DNA of 5,681 nt, from positions 1 to 5,681 of the forward strand of contig CAJASG010000420.1 in NCBI GenBank assembly GCA_903944555.1. Reading direction: 5' to 3'. The notes below the pieces were generated by a model. That model saw only the letters and a program-made list of their open reading frames with translations. It had not been told where the DNA came from and did not search any database. The DNA comes from an uncultured beta proteobacterium. Its GTDB lineage: Bacteria > Pseudomonadota > Gammaproteobacteria > Burkholderiales > Burkholderiaceae_C. A program made the position numbers and the translations under genes. Below, in pieces: positions 1-5,681 of this stretch; position 1 is the first letter of the stretch; each line of letters starts with the position of its first letter.

Positions 1-60
1 GCTTAAAACGGCCTATTCCTTGCTGTAATTCAGCTTCAACATCCAATCCATGGGGCTTAT

Positions 61-1872
61 GTGGCGACCTTTGAAGAAAACTTTGTAGATGTGCTTCAAC
101 GCGCTTGGCACGGACAACTGGAATTTTCCCAGCTGATTGACTGCGCTGGCCAAATGGAAGCAAGGGCGCGGGCACCATTGGCCGCCGTGCTGTACCAAAC
201 TTGGTTAAGCCGCAATCCGTCCCCATACGCCTATGCGGGCTATTTCAATCTCGGGGTCACACTATCTAACATGGATGACTTCCCAGGTGCTGAGGCCGCG
301 TACCGCAAGTCCATAGAAATTCACCCCACATTTGCCCAACCGCGGTTGAACCTGGGCTCTCTATTTGAGCGCATGAAGCGGCTGGACAAGTCCTTGACCG
401 AATGGCGCTGGGTTGCTGACAACATCTCCCCCGAATCCGTCGAAAATAAACCCCTTGTGCTAATGGCACTCAACCATATGGGGCGCGTGCAAGAGGGTCA
501 AAAGCAGTTTCACGAAGCATCGCAATGGCTAAGCCGCAGTTTAGCCATTGAGCCTAACCAGCCCGACGCACTGCACCACTGGATTCACCTGCGACAAAAG
601 CAATGCATTTGGCCGGTGTACTCACCGATTCCAGGGATAACACTGGAAGATATGCAAAAGGCGACTTCTGCCTTGGCGATGATGAATGTCTCTGACGACC
701 CAGTGCAACAACTGGATGCCGCACTTCGGTTTGTAGATAAAAAAGTGCTGTCGAACGTACCCAAACTGGCCAACCCCAAAGGCTATGGCCACACCAAGCT
801 GCGTATTGCCTACGTCTCGTCTGACTTCTCGCTGCACCCGGTGTCCATGCTTACAGCCCAACTCTATGAGTTGCATGACCGGGAACACTTTGAGGTCTAT
901 GGCTACTGCTGGAGCCCTGAAGATGGTTCCGACCTGCGCCAAAGGGTAATCAGCGCGATGGACCACTTTGTTCGCATTGACAAAATCTCTGACGAAGCGG
1001 CGGCCAGACTCATTCGAGAAGCTGAGATCGACATTCTGGTGGACTTGCAGGGTCAAACCGCCGGGGCGCGGGCCAACTTATTAGCCTACCGCCCAGCCCC
1101 GATCCAAATCACCTACCTGGGGTTGCCCGCCACAACAGGCCTGCCTTCGATTGACTACGTCATCGCCGACCGGTTTTTGATTCCCGAATCTGAAGCCCCG
1201 TTCTACTCAGAAAAACCCCTGTACATGCCCAATGTGTACCAGGTGAGTGACCGAAATCGCCCCATCGGCCCAATTCCCACCCGTGAAAGCTGTGGCTTGC
1301 CTGCGGACGGTTTTGTCTTTTGCTCGCTAAACAACAACTACAAATACACGCCCGAAATGTTTGCCGTGTGGATGCGCATCTTGCACCGCACACCGGGCAG
1401 CGTACTGCTCTTGTTGTCAGACAACCCGTGGGCCGAGGCCAACCTGGTCCGCGAAGCACAGGACCAGGACATTGAGAAGAATAGACTCGTTTTTGCGGCC
1501 CGGGCCTTGCCGCCAGACTACTTGGCCCGCTACGCTGTGGTCGACCTGTTCCTGGACACATTTCCCTTCAATGCAGGCACCACCGCCAACGATGCCTTGT
1601 GGATGGGATTGCCCGTGCTCACCTATACCGGACGTTCTTTTGCATCAAGAATGGCAGGGGCACTACTCACTGCTGCAAAAATGGAAGAACTGATCACGTA
1701 CAACTTGGCGGACTACGAGGAAAAGGCTGTTGCGTTAGCCTCAAACCCACAAGAATGCAAGCGTTTGCGGGATCATCTTGCGGTAGTACACGAAAGCGGC
1801 GCGCTGTTTGACACGCCTTTGTTTGTCCGCAATCTGGAAACCAGACTACAAGAGCTTGTCGCTGCGCTCTAA
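61..1872 (+). CDS. TPR-containing O-GlcNAc transferase-like glycosyltransferase (GT41, SPINDLY family)
   Basis: The 603-residue protein has a helical N-terminal part with about three TPR units (residues 58-91, 92-125 and 132-167), a linker with the family word LRQKQCIWP (177-185), and a GT41 catalytic domain (about 246-590). Seen in the catalytic part: LRIAYVSSDFSLHP with His259 where OGT has its active-site His, the RPAPIQITYLG block (344-354), LNNNYK with Lys428 at the nucleotide-sugar-binding Lys position, and DTFPFNAGTTANDALWMG (499-516), which forms part of the UDP site. In this family such enzymes move a sugar from a UDP-sugar to Ser/Thr of proteins in the cytosol. The convergent fliDST genes suggest flagellin or another flagellar protein as acceptor (inference). 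The start is GTG at 61: the frame is open back to a TAA at 4-6 but has no other ATG, GTG or TTG. A weak GGGG (52-55) lies 5 bases upstream. The next in-frame Met is residue 32. Family assignment is secure; donor and acceptor are unknown. Confidence 0.93.
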   Translation: MATFEENFVDVLQRAWHGQLEFSQLIDCAGQMEARARAPLAAVLYQTWLSRNPSPYAYAGYFNLGVTLSNMDDFPGAEAAYRKSIEIHPTFAQPRLNLGSLFERMKRLDKSLTEWRWVADNISPESVENKPLVLMALNHMGRVQEGQKQFHEASQWLSRSLAIEPNQPDALHHWIHLRQKQCIWPVYSPIPGITLEDMQKATSALAMMNVSDDPVQQLDAALRFVDKKVLSNVPKLANPKGYGHTKLRIAYVSSDFSLHPVSMLTAQLYELHDREHFEVYGYCWSPEDGSDLRQRVISAMDHFVRIDKISDEAAARLIREAEIDILVDLQGQTAGARANLLAYRPAPIQITYLGLPATTGLPSIDYVIADRFLIPESEAPFYSEKPLYMPNVYQVSDRNRPIGPIPTRESCGLPADGFVFCSLNNNYKYTPEMFAVWMRILHRTPGSVLLLLSDNPWAEANLVREAQDQDIEKNRLVFAARALPPDYLARYAVVDLFLDTFPFNAGTTANDALWMGLPVLTYTGRSFASRMAGALLTAAKMEELITYNLADYEEKAVALASNPQECKRLRDHLAVVHESGALFDTPLFVRNLETRLQELVAAL

Positions 1873-1921
1873 GCAGTAACCCCAAGAAACTGGGTGCACT
1901 GCAATCAATGCAGCAGAGCGC
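1864..1921. other. Convergent gene junction with nested inverted repeats
   Basis: Only 32 bases separate the glycosyltransferase stop (1870-1872) from the fliT stop (1905-1907). GCGCTCT at 1864-1870 is matched by AGAGCGC at 1915-1921, and two smaller hairpins sit between them: CCCA/TGGG (1881-1884/1891-1894) and CTGCA/TGCAG (1899-1903/1909-1913). The whole could fold as a three-way junction in either transcript. No T-run follows on either strand, so a classic intrinsic terminator is not supported. It may simply slow or end converging transcription. Confidence 0.3.
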
Positions 1922-2204
1922 TTTGGCCCTCAAACTTGTGGTCAAAGTGGGCTAGCCAAGGCTCTGCGAGATAACGAATTTGGGCATCGTTGTTCAGAAT
2001 ACGTCGCATGATGCGGGCCTTTTCGATCCGACTGCTAGCGTCGAGCTCTTCCGTGCGAGCCCGGTGGCGCAGTTGTTCGATCAGGACTGCGCAGGCACCT
2101 TCAAAGCGCACCACGCCATCCCAGTCCTCCGCCTTGGCAGCCTCCAACATCTTGACACTGCTGTCTTCGATGGCTTTGTAGTAATCAATCAGTATTTCGG
2201 ACAT
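1905..2204 (-). CDS. fliT: Flagellar export chaperone FliT
   Basis: A small helical protein of 99 residues from this start, or 106 from the upstream ATG at 2225. FliT binds the C-terminal part of the filament cap protein FliD in the cytosol and delivers it to the flagellar export gate; in enterobacteria it also inhibits FlhDC (family knowledge). Seen here: an N-terminal IDYYKAIEDSSVKMLEAA helix followed by EDWDGVV and a charged second helix, as in betaproteobacterial FliT-like proteins. The sequence is poorly conserved, so the position directly after fliS carries much of the call. Two starts compete. ATG at 2225 overlaps the fliS stop in an ATGA quartet but has no good ribosome site. ATG at 2204 has AGGA 8 bases upstream and gives the usual short lead before the YY pair. 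I prefer 2204. Only the extra seven residues MNARNHA depend on the choice. Confidence 0.82.
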   Translation of the reverse strand: MSEILIDYYKAIEDSSVKMLEAAKAEDWDGVVRFEGACAVLIEQLRHRARTEELDASSRIEKARIMRRILNNDAQIRYLAEPWLAHFDHKFEGQSALLH

Positions 2205-2212
2205 GGCGTGAT

Positions 2213-2216
2213 TCCT
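2213..2216 (-). promoter_or_regulatory. Ribosome binding site favouring the inner fliT start
   Basis: On the minus strand AGGA sits 8 bases before ATG 2204. The alternative ATG at 2225 is preceded by TTTGAAATCAGT, which has no clear Shine-Dalgarno match and would depend on translational coupling with fliS. Confidence 0.5.
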
Positions 2217-2221
2217 GGCGT

Positions 2222-2641
2222 TCATACTGATTTCAAATACGCGGGACCTTGCCCACTGATTTGCTTCCAGCCGCTGGCGATGGGTTCGATCAAATGCACC
2301 ACTTCGTCCAGAAGCGCGGCGTCATTTTTGGCATTTGCCATGATCAAGCGGGTGACACAGTAGTCATACAGACTTTTCAAGTTCTTGGCCAACTCACCGC
2401 CCTTTTCCATATCCAGCGGCGCTATCAGCCCCTCTTCCAAGATGCGCATGGCAGCGCCAATCTGTTTGCATTTACCGGCGATATCGCCAGCCTGCATGTG
2501 CAGCTTTGCGGCGCCAAGGTGGCGATTCAACGCCTCAAACAACAGCGTGACCAACTGGTGTGGGTCGGCCATGTCAACGCTGGCATCGACACTGGCCCTT
2601 TTGTAGGCAGAGGCTGAGCGGGAGCTGACTGAGGTAAACAT
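2222..2641 (-). CDS. fliS: Flagellin export chaperone FliS
   Basis: A 139-residue FliS, the usual length for the family. FliS binds the disordered C-terminal region of flagellin in the cytosol, stops early polymerisation and hands it to the type III export apparatus through FlhA (family knowledge). Seen: the conserved N-terminal Tyr in SAYKR (Tyr13), DPHQLVTLLFEAL (26-38), a Gly-Asp turn AGDIAGKC (51-58), and LDMEKGGELAKNLKSLYDY (76-94), which is the hallmark GGE-x-A-x-x-L-x-x-LY core, ending in a helix with GWKQI. The start at 2641 is supported by AAGGA (2650-2654) 8 bases upstream. The stop TGA shares bases with the ATG at 2225, so fliS and fliT are almost surely translated from one message. 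A sigma-28-like promoter 29 bases upstream suggests that fliST can be expressed apart from fliD. Confidence 0.96.
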   Translation of the reverse strand: MFTSVSSRSASAYKRASVDASVDMADPHQLVTLLFEALNRHLGAAKLHMQAGDIAGKCKQIGAAMRILEEGLIAPLDMEKGGELAKNLKSLYDYCVTRLIMANAKNDAALLDEVVHLIEPIASGWKQISGQGPAYLKSV

Positions 2642-2669
2642 GGTGCAATTCCTTATGGAGATGCTTTAG

Positions 2670-2696
2670 TTATCGGCAGCCGGTTGGCAAAATCAA
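2670..2696 (-). promoter_or_regulatory. Sigma-28 (FliA) type promoter for fliS-fliT
   Basis: On the minus strand the perfect flagellar -10 box GCCGATAA occupies 2677-2670. Exactly 15 bases upstream is TTGA (2696-2693). The extended -35, TTGATTTT, matches 5 of 8 positions of the enterobacterial consensus TAAAGTTT. The box ends 28 bases before the fliS ATG, which gives a short leader containing the AAGGA ribosome site. The -10 match and its place in a flagellar operon make this the best regulatory call in the window. The -35 is weak. Confidence 0.65.
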
Positions 2697-2730
2697 GGTT
2701 TTCACAACAAAAATAATAGTGCGAAAGCAA

Positions 2731-2795
2731 TCAGGCGCTATGAATTTAGTAGCTGCTTGCGCATACTGCCATTTGGCTAGAGCGCGATTTGACTA
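2731..2795. repeat. Palindromic intergenic repeat, Comamonadaceae-like
   Basis: The fliD-fliS gap holds a stretch with TAGTAGCTGCTTGCGCAT (about 2747-2764) followed by GCTAGAGCGCGATTTGACT (about 2776-2794). From memory, close variants of the AGCTGCTTGCGC...GCTAGAG pair recur between genes in Comamonadaceae genomes; this was not searched. Seen directly: GCGC (2759-2762), GCCA-TT-TGGC (2768-2777) and GCGC (2782-2785) form a nested palindrome, and a further GCGC lies at 2734-2737. The structured part begins 17 bases after the fliD stop, so it would form a stem-loop at the 3' end of a fliD message. No T-run follows. Confidence 0.5.
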
Positions 2796-2801
2796 ATAAA
2801 A

Positions 2802-4727
2802 TCAGCTTGAGGATTTATTCCAGGTGGTGACCTGCTGTGCCACATAGCTGTTCAAAGCGGTCAGGCTAGCCATCTTGGTATCCAGTGCAGTGTAGGTTTT
2901 ACGCAGGCGCGCCTCTGTTGCAGCGGCCCGGTCGTTAACTTTGGTTTGGTCTTTGGCATTTCTGGCTAAAGCTTCACTCAAGGCCTTTGACTTATTGGAT
3001 ACAGCGCCAGTGGAGGCCAAAAGCCCGTTACCCAGTGCCGCAAACTTCATTGCAAACCCGTTGGTCTGCGTGTTGCTATTGTTGGTGGTGAAGAGCTTTT
3101 GCAGCTCGGTGCCATTGTTGGCGGCAGTGCTGAGCCTGGAGGTGTTCATCTTCAAAGAGCCATCCAGCTGGCGCTCAATACCCACATCGGAAAGGCGGCT
3201 GTAGCTGCTGCCCGTGCTGATCGACCCCAACATGTTGCGCAGGACACTTTGCAGACCCAGAATGCTTGAGTCAGCTTGAAACAACGACGCTGTTTTGGTA
3301 CCCGCGTCGTACTTGGTTAGGTCCGCCAAAGTTTTGTTCAAGGTGTTATAGGCGGTCACGAAGTCGTTCACATTCTTAACCGCCAGGGTCACGTCTTCGC
3401 TGATGGACATGCTCACCGGCGACTTGGCTTCGGTCACCGTGCCGTAGCCCGTGGTGGTGGTGGCCTTGAGTTCTATCGTCACGCCCGGCAGATTGCCAGT
3501 AAGCGTGTTGGATTTGGATGTAACTGCCAGGCCATTGATGCGGGCCTTTGCGTCGGAGCCATATTGCGCCGAAATGCCGCTGCTGCCCATGCCGTAGGCG
3601 CTGGTTTGCGGGTCGTAGGCGAAGCGTGACAGGCCCGAGTTATCAGTGTTATTGCTGTCGCCCGTGTCGCTTACCTGTACCCGAAAGCCTGCTGCAACGC
3701 CAGTATCCTTGGAACTGAGCAGCAGCCGGTCGCTGGTGCCGTCAAAAAAAGTGGTGGCCACCACGCCCGCGTTGGCTGCATTGATTTTGGTAGCCAAGGT
3801 GGCCACGGTGTCGGTTGCTAACACGGTTACGGATACATCTGCACTGCCGGATGCCGCGGTGAAGCTGGGGCGCGCTGCGGTGACTGCTGCTGCTGCGTTA
3901 GTACTGGCGGTTGCTGCGGCCACCGCCGTGCCCTTGCTGGTGGAGGCTGTGGTCGCAACTGCTCTGGTGGCCAGTGCATCCACGGGGCCTTGTTCCCCAC
4001 CAGTGAGTAAGCCGTAAGCGTTATCCACCGCAAGTTTTGCGTTTGCCTCGGCGGTCGCCAAAGCGGGGGCGAGGTGATCGTTGGCACCGATCGCGCTGAC
4101 CCAGGTCTTGTACAACGCTGCGTAGTCCCCCTCGGGAGTACCTGCCGTCGGGTAGGCTGCCGTCAAGGCCGTATCGGCATTCGTGGCTATGAGCAAGTTG
4201 TCAGCGGCGGTCTGGGCAGTGCTGTTGGCCGTCGACAGCGCGGTGGCGGCTGTGTTGGCCAATGTTGCCGCACTTGCTGCAGCGGCGGTGTTATCGGCCC
4301 CGGCATCGCCCGTAGAGCCGGTCGGTGCAGCCCAGTTGCCCAGGCGAAACGACATGGTGCCCGCCCCGACCAGGCCACCAGCGGCAAGGGCGGGGGATGA
4401 AGCAGATTGTTTTTGCGCCAATGCATCCACATCCAGCCTAAAGGAGGTAGCCGCCGCCTCATTGGTCACGGCAATGGTGGCCGCGCTGGTATTGCTTGAG
4501 CTGGCATTGCGCGCCGCCCAGGCAGTGGCGGTTGACAGGCGTGTGGCCACGTCGGTGAGTCCGGCGAACTGAGACTTAATGTCCCCCATGGCAGAGATCT
4601 GACCGCTGACGTTGGTGGCCTTCAGCTCCAGATTCTTCAGTGGCTGCTTCTCCAGCGCCACCAGTTGGGTGATGATGCTGGTGACATCAAGCCCGCTGCC
4701 GATACCGGTAGATGAAATGCTAGCCAT
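2802..4727 (-). CDS. fliD: Flagellar filament capping protein FliD (HAP2)
   Basis: FliD is secreted through the flagellar export apparatus and forms the oligomeric cap at the filament tip that inserts each new flagellin; it can also act in adhesion (family knowledge). Seen: the N-terminal signature GIGSGLDVTSIITQLVALE (8-26), the coiled FliD_N region (about 9-110), a flagellin_IN-like motif (about 296-350) with TDTVATLATKINAANAGV, and the FliD_C domain (about 386-625) with VKNVNDFVTAYNTLN (450-464), LSDVGIERQLDGSLKMN (512-528) and a C-terminal helix ending QQVTTWNKSSS. There is no cysteine. At 641 residues it is longer than the usual 450-500, mainly because of an alanine-rich insert at about 134-287. 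The start at 4727 has AGGAG (4734-4738) 6 bases upstream. A sigma-28-like box lies 33 bases upstream. fliS follows after 160 bases on the same strand. Confidence 0.96.
   Translation of the reverse strand: MASISSTGIGSGLDVTSIITQLVALEKQPLKNLELKATNVSGQISAMGDIKSQFAGLTDVATRLSTATAWAARNASSSNTSAATIAVTNEAAATSFRLDVDALAQKQSASSPALAAGGLVGAGTMSFRLGNWAAPTGSTGDAGADNTAAAASAATLANTAATALSTANSTAQTAADNLLIATNADTALTAAYPTAGTPEGDYAALYKTWVSAIGANDHLAPALATAEANAKLAVDNAYGLLTGGEQGPVDALATRAVATTASTSKGTAVAAATASTNAAAAVTAARPSFTAASGSADVSVTVLATDTVATLATKINAANAGVVATTFFDGTSDRLLLSSKDTGVAAGFRVQVSDTGDSNNTDNSGLSRFAYDPQTSAYGMGSSGISAQYGSDAKARINGLAVTSKSNTLTGNLPGVTIELKATTTTGYGTVTEAKSPVSMSISEDVTLAVKNVNDFVTAYNTLNKTLADLTKYDAGTKTASLFQADSSILGLQSVLRNMLGSISTGSSYSRLSDVGIERQLDGSLKMNTSRLSTAANNGTELQKLFTTNNSNTQTNGFAMKFAALGNGLLASTGAVSNKSKALSEALARNAKDQTKVNDRAAATEARLRKTYTALDTKMASLTALNSYVAQQVTTWNKSSS
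3867..4328 (-). other. Alanine-rich insert domain within FliD
   Basis: Residues about 134-287 of FliD lie between the strand MSFRLGNW and the flagellin_IN-like motif. Two alanine/threonine/serine-rich helix-like stretches (about 145-190 and 222-287) flank a less biased centre (191-221) with DYAALYKTWVSAIGANDHL. In most FliD proteins this join is short or holds a small domain. By position the insert should be in the variable outer part (D2/D3) of the cap. The boundaries are approximate, judged from composition and remembered family pattern. Confidence 0.6.
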
Positions 4728-4759
4728 GGTGAGCTCCTAGATAAACCAAACAGCAAAGA

Positions 4760-4786
4760 TTATCGCCAAGCACCCCATGGACTAAG
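4760..4786 (-). promoter_or_regulatory. Candidate sigma-28 promoter for fliD (proximal)
   Basis: On the minus strand GGCGATAA (4767-4760) differs from GCCGATAA at one position and keeps the CGATAA core. It ends 32 bases before the fliD ATG, nearly the same distance as the better fliS box. The -35 at 15-base spacing is CTTA, a poor match. Position supports it, sequence only partly. Confidence 0.4.
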
Positions 4787-4828
4787 CGCCCATAAGGTCT
4801 GCGATACCCGTTCATTTTGGGCCCCTGA

Positions 4829-4875
4829 CGCCAGAACACAAGGAAGCCCTTTTATAGACATCGGCAGTTCTGGCG
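4829..4875. repeat. Nine-base perfect inverted repeat upstream of fliD
   Basis: CGCCAGAAC (4829-4837) and GTTCTGGCG (4867-4875) are exact reverse complements separated by 29 bases. The loop contains the distal sigma-28-like -10 box. The arms could be a regulator's half-sites or an RNA stem in a message running on from the upstream gene. No protein is assigned. Confidence 0.45.
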
Positions 4876-4884
4876 AGAAGTTAA
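4858..4884 (-). promoter_or_regulatory. Candidate sigma-28 promoter for fliD (distal)
   Basis: On the minus strand GCCGATGT (4865-4858) matches 6 of 8 positions of the flagellar -10. TTAA (4884-4881) lies exactly 15 bases upstream, and the extended TTAACTTC matches 5 of 8 of the -35 consensus. It would give a leader of about 125 bases before fliD. It overlaps the inverted repeat at 4829-4875, so it may be silent or controlled. Confidence 0.25.
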
Positions 4885-4994
4885 ACACCAAAAAGACCGG
4901 GGTTCATGGCGCTTTTCTTGTATTCTGCCCGCCCAAGCTACGCACATAGCTACCACCAAGACGCGAATACTGGGGAAATACGCACGCCAACCAA

Positions 4995-5681
4995 TTACAG
5001 CGCCAACGCACGGGTATCAATGCTTGGGTATCGGTTTTTCAGTGCCAGCAAGCCCTCCTGTGCCCGTTGCAACCAACCATCACCACGGCCAAGCAAATCT
5101 ACCCAGGCACCATTTAGAGCGTCCGCATCGTGCCGACCAAGATAGTCCACCAGCGCCGCGGCTTGTTCCAGGTCTTTCATCGATTTAACCGTGCCGCTTT
5201 GTGGGCGTTCACCGTAAACCAGCAGCTTGTGAACCACATATTTTTCTGGCGGCGGCACGGTTACGGTAATGGACCCTTGTTGTGCGAGTACCGTCATCTG
5301 AATGGGCGTCTCCATCGAAAACTCCATGAACTTGTGCGGCTGCATGGTCGCATTGAGCGCTTTCACCAAAACGGTCGTGTCGCCGCCATGGTGCATTGAG
5401 GTGACGAAGTCGATTTGCAGGTCCGTTTCGTCGGATTTAACATAGGTGGTCAGACTTTTTACTGGCACAAACCCCATTTTGAGCGAGTCGATGGCAGCCC
5501 CCATATCCATCTTGACATCCGACGGTATCGCCACGGAAATGTTCTTACCTGCACGGGCAAAATCCAAATCAACGGTTGGCACCCCTGACACCCACCCTAC
5601 GCCAAGGTGGTTTCGGTAGCCCATGAACACATGCGTTCCCACCAGTATTCCCCCGGCCTGGAAGAAACCCGTGTCCGCTAA
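4995..5681 (-). CDS. Nucleotidyltransferase-fold protein, GSU2403/NTP_transf_8 type (5' end outside window)
   Basis: The visible 228 residues are the C-terminal part. The frame is open to the window edge, and the residues upstream of the internal GTG at 5642 (FFQAGGILVGTHVF) fit the family motif, so 5642 is not the true start. Seen, numbering from the edge: the GG of a polymerase-beta-like fold (10-11), LVGTHVF (13-19), the acidic pair in TVDLDFA (Asp38 and Asp40), a third acidic residue in LQIDFVT (Asp91), and the PPPEKYVVHKLLVYGER segment (143-159) common in this family. All three metal-binding acidic residues are present, so transfer of a nucleotide to a protein or small molecule is plausible. 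Substrates are not established for this family as far as I know. The missing part is probably around 100 residues. It lies on the fliD strand but 267 bases upstream, so co-transcription is uncertain, and no flagellar role is evident. Confidence 0.8.
   Translation of the reverse strand, partial: LADTGFFQAGGILVGTHVFMGYRNHLGVGWVSGVPTVDLDFARAGKNISVAIPSDVKMDMGAAIDSLKMGFVPVKSLTTYVKSDETDLQIDFVTSMHHGGDTTVLVKALNATMQPHKFMEFSMETPIQMTVLAQQGSITVTVPPPEKYVVHKLLVYGERPQSGTVKSMKDLEQAAALVDYLGRHDADALNGAWVDLLGRGDGWLQRAQEGLLALKNRYPSIDTRALAL

Noticed and set aside
1..60. Possible end of an upstream gene at TAA 4-6, and a 12-codon frame from ATG 50
   Set aside because: Too little sequence precedes the TAA to judge a gene, and the short frame overlaps the glycosyltransferase start without features of its own.
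622..1561. Minus-strand open frames of 144 and 133 codons within the glycosyltransferase gene
   Set aside because: They overlap the catalytic domain coding region on the other strand and show no family resemblance.
1980..2363. Open frame of 127 codons on the plus strand across fliT and fliS
   Set aside because: It lies antisense to two well-supported genes, has no recognisable family or ribosome site, and is explained by codon bias of the opposite strand.
3646..4572. Ala/Val-rich open frames on the plus strand opposite fliD (3646-4017, 4183-4572)
   Set aside because: They are the reverse reading of the GC-rich alanine insert of FliD. The apparent hydrophobic stretches are a composition effect.
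4890..4916. Possible intrinsic terminator after the nucleotidyltransferase gene (AAAAG/CTTTT arms with a CC/GG inner stem)
   Set aside because: The stem is mostly A-T with a bulge, and the T-run is part of the stem rather than following it, so it is too weak to call.
4936..4951. Small inverted repeat AGCTA/TAGCT
   Set aside because: Five-base arms are expected by chance in a stretch this long and nothing nearby gives it a role.
4906..5145. Plus-strand open frame of 79 codons between fliD and the nucleotidyltransferase gene
   Set aside because: Its second half is antisense to the nucleotidyltransferase gene, no ribosome site is clear, and the peptide is not recognisable.

Overview
The window looks like part of a flagellar filament-assembly locus of a betaproteobacterium, most likely a member of the Comamonadaceae (Rhodoferax/Polaromonas/Acidovorax-like). 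The reasons are the protein families present, the fliD-fliS-fliT order, the character of the FliS and FliD sequences, and a palindromic intergenic repeat between fliD and fliS that resembles one I remember from that family. The genus is inferred, not proven.

Layout. A plus-strand gene (61-1872) encodes a TPR protein fused to an O-GlcNAc-transferase-like GT41 (SPINDLY/COG3914) domain. It converges, across a 32-base spacer, on three minus-strand genes that read in transcription order fliD (filament cap, 4727-2802), fliS (flagellin export chaperone, 2641-2222) and fliT (FliD chaperone, 2204 or 2225 to 1905). fliS and fliT overlap or nearly abut. fliD and fliS are separated by 160 bases that hold a palindromic repeat and a separate sigma-28-like promoter with a perfect GCCGATAA -10 box. 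Upstream of fliD a 267-base non-coding stretch (4728-4994) holds two sigma-28-like boxes and a 9-base perfect inverted repeat. Beyond it, running off the right edge of the window, lies the 3' part of a gene for a nucleotidyltransferase-fold protein of the GSU2403/NTP_transf_8 type. No flagellin gene is visible next to fliD.

How the genes fit together. FliD forms the cap under which flagellin subunits fold. FliS keeps flagellin unpolymerised before export, and FliT does the same for FliD. The GT41 glycosyltransferase beside them is a reasonable candidate for O-glycosylating flagellin or another flagellar protein, but that link rests on position only. The nucleotidyltransferase-fold gene has no clear link to flagella.

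The most unusual point is FliD itself. At 641 residues it is well above the usual 450-500, and the excess lies mostly in an alanine-rich block of about 155 residues (134-287) in the variable, outward-facing part of the protein. I see no RNA genes, CRISPR arrays, insertion sequences or convincing intrinsic terminators, and no clear sign of a wholly new system.
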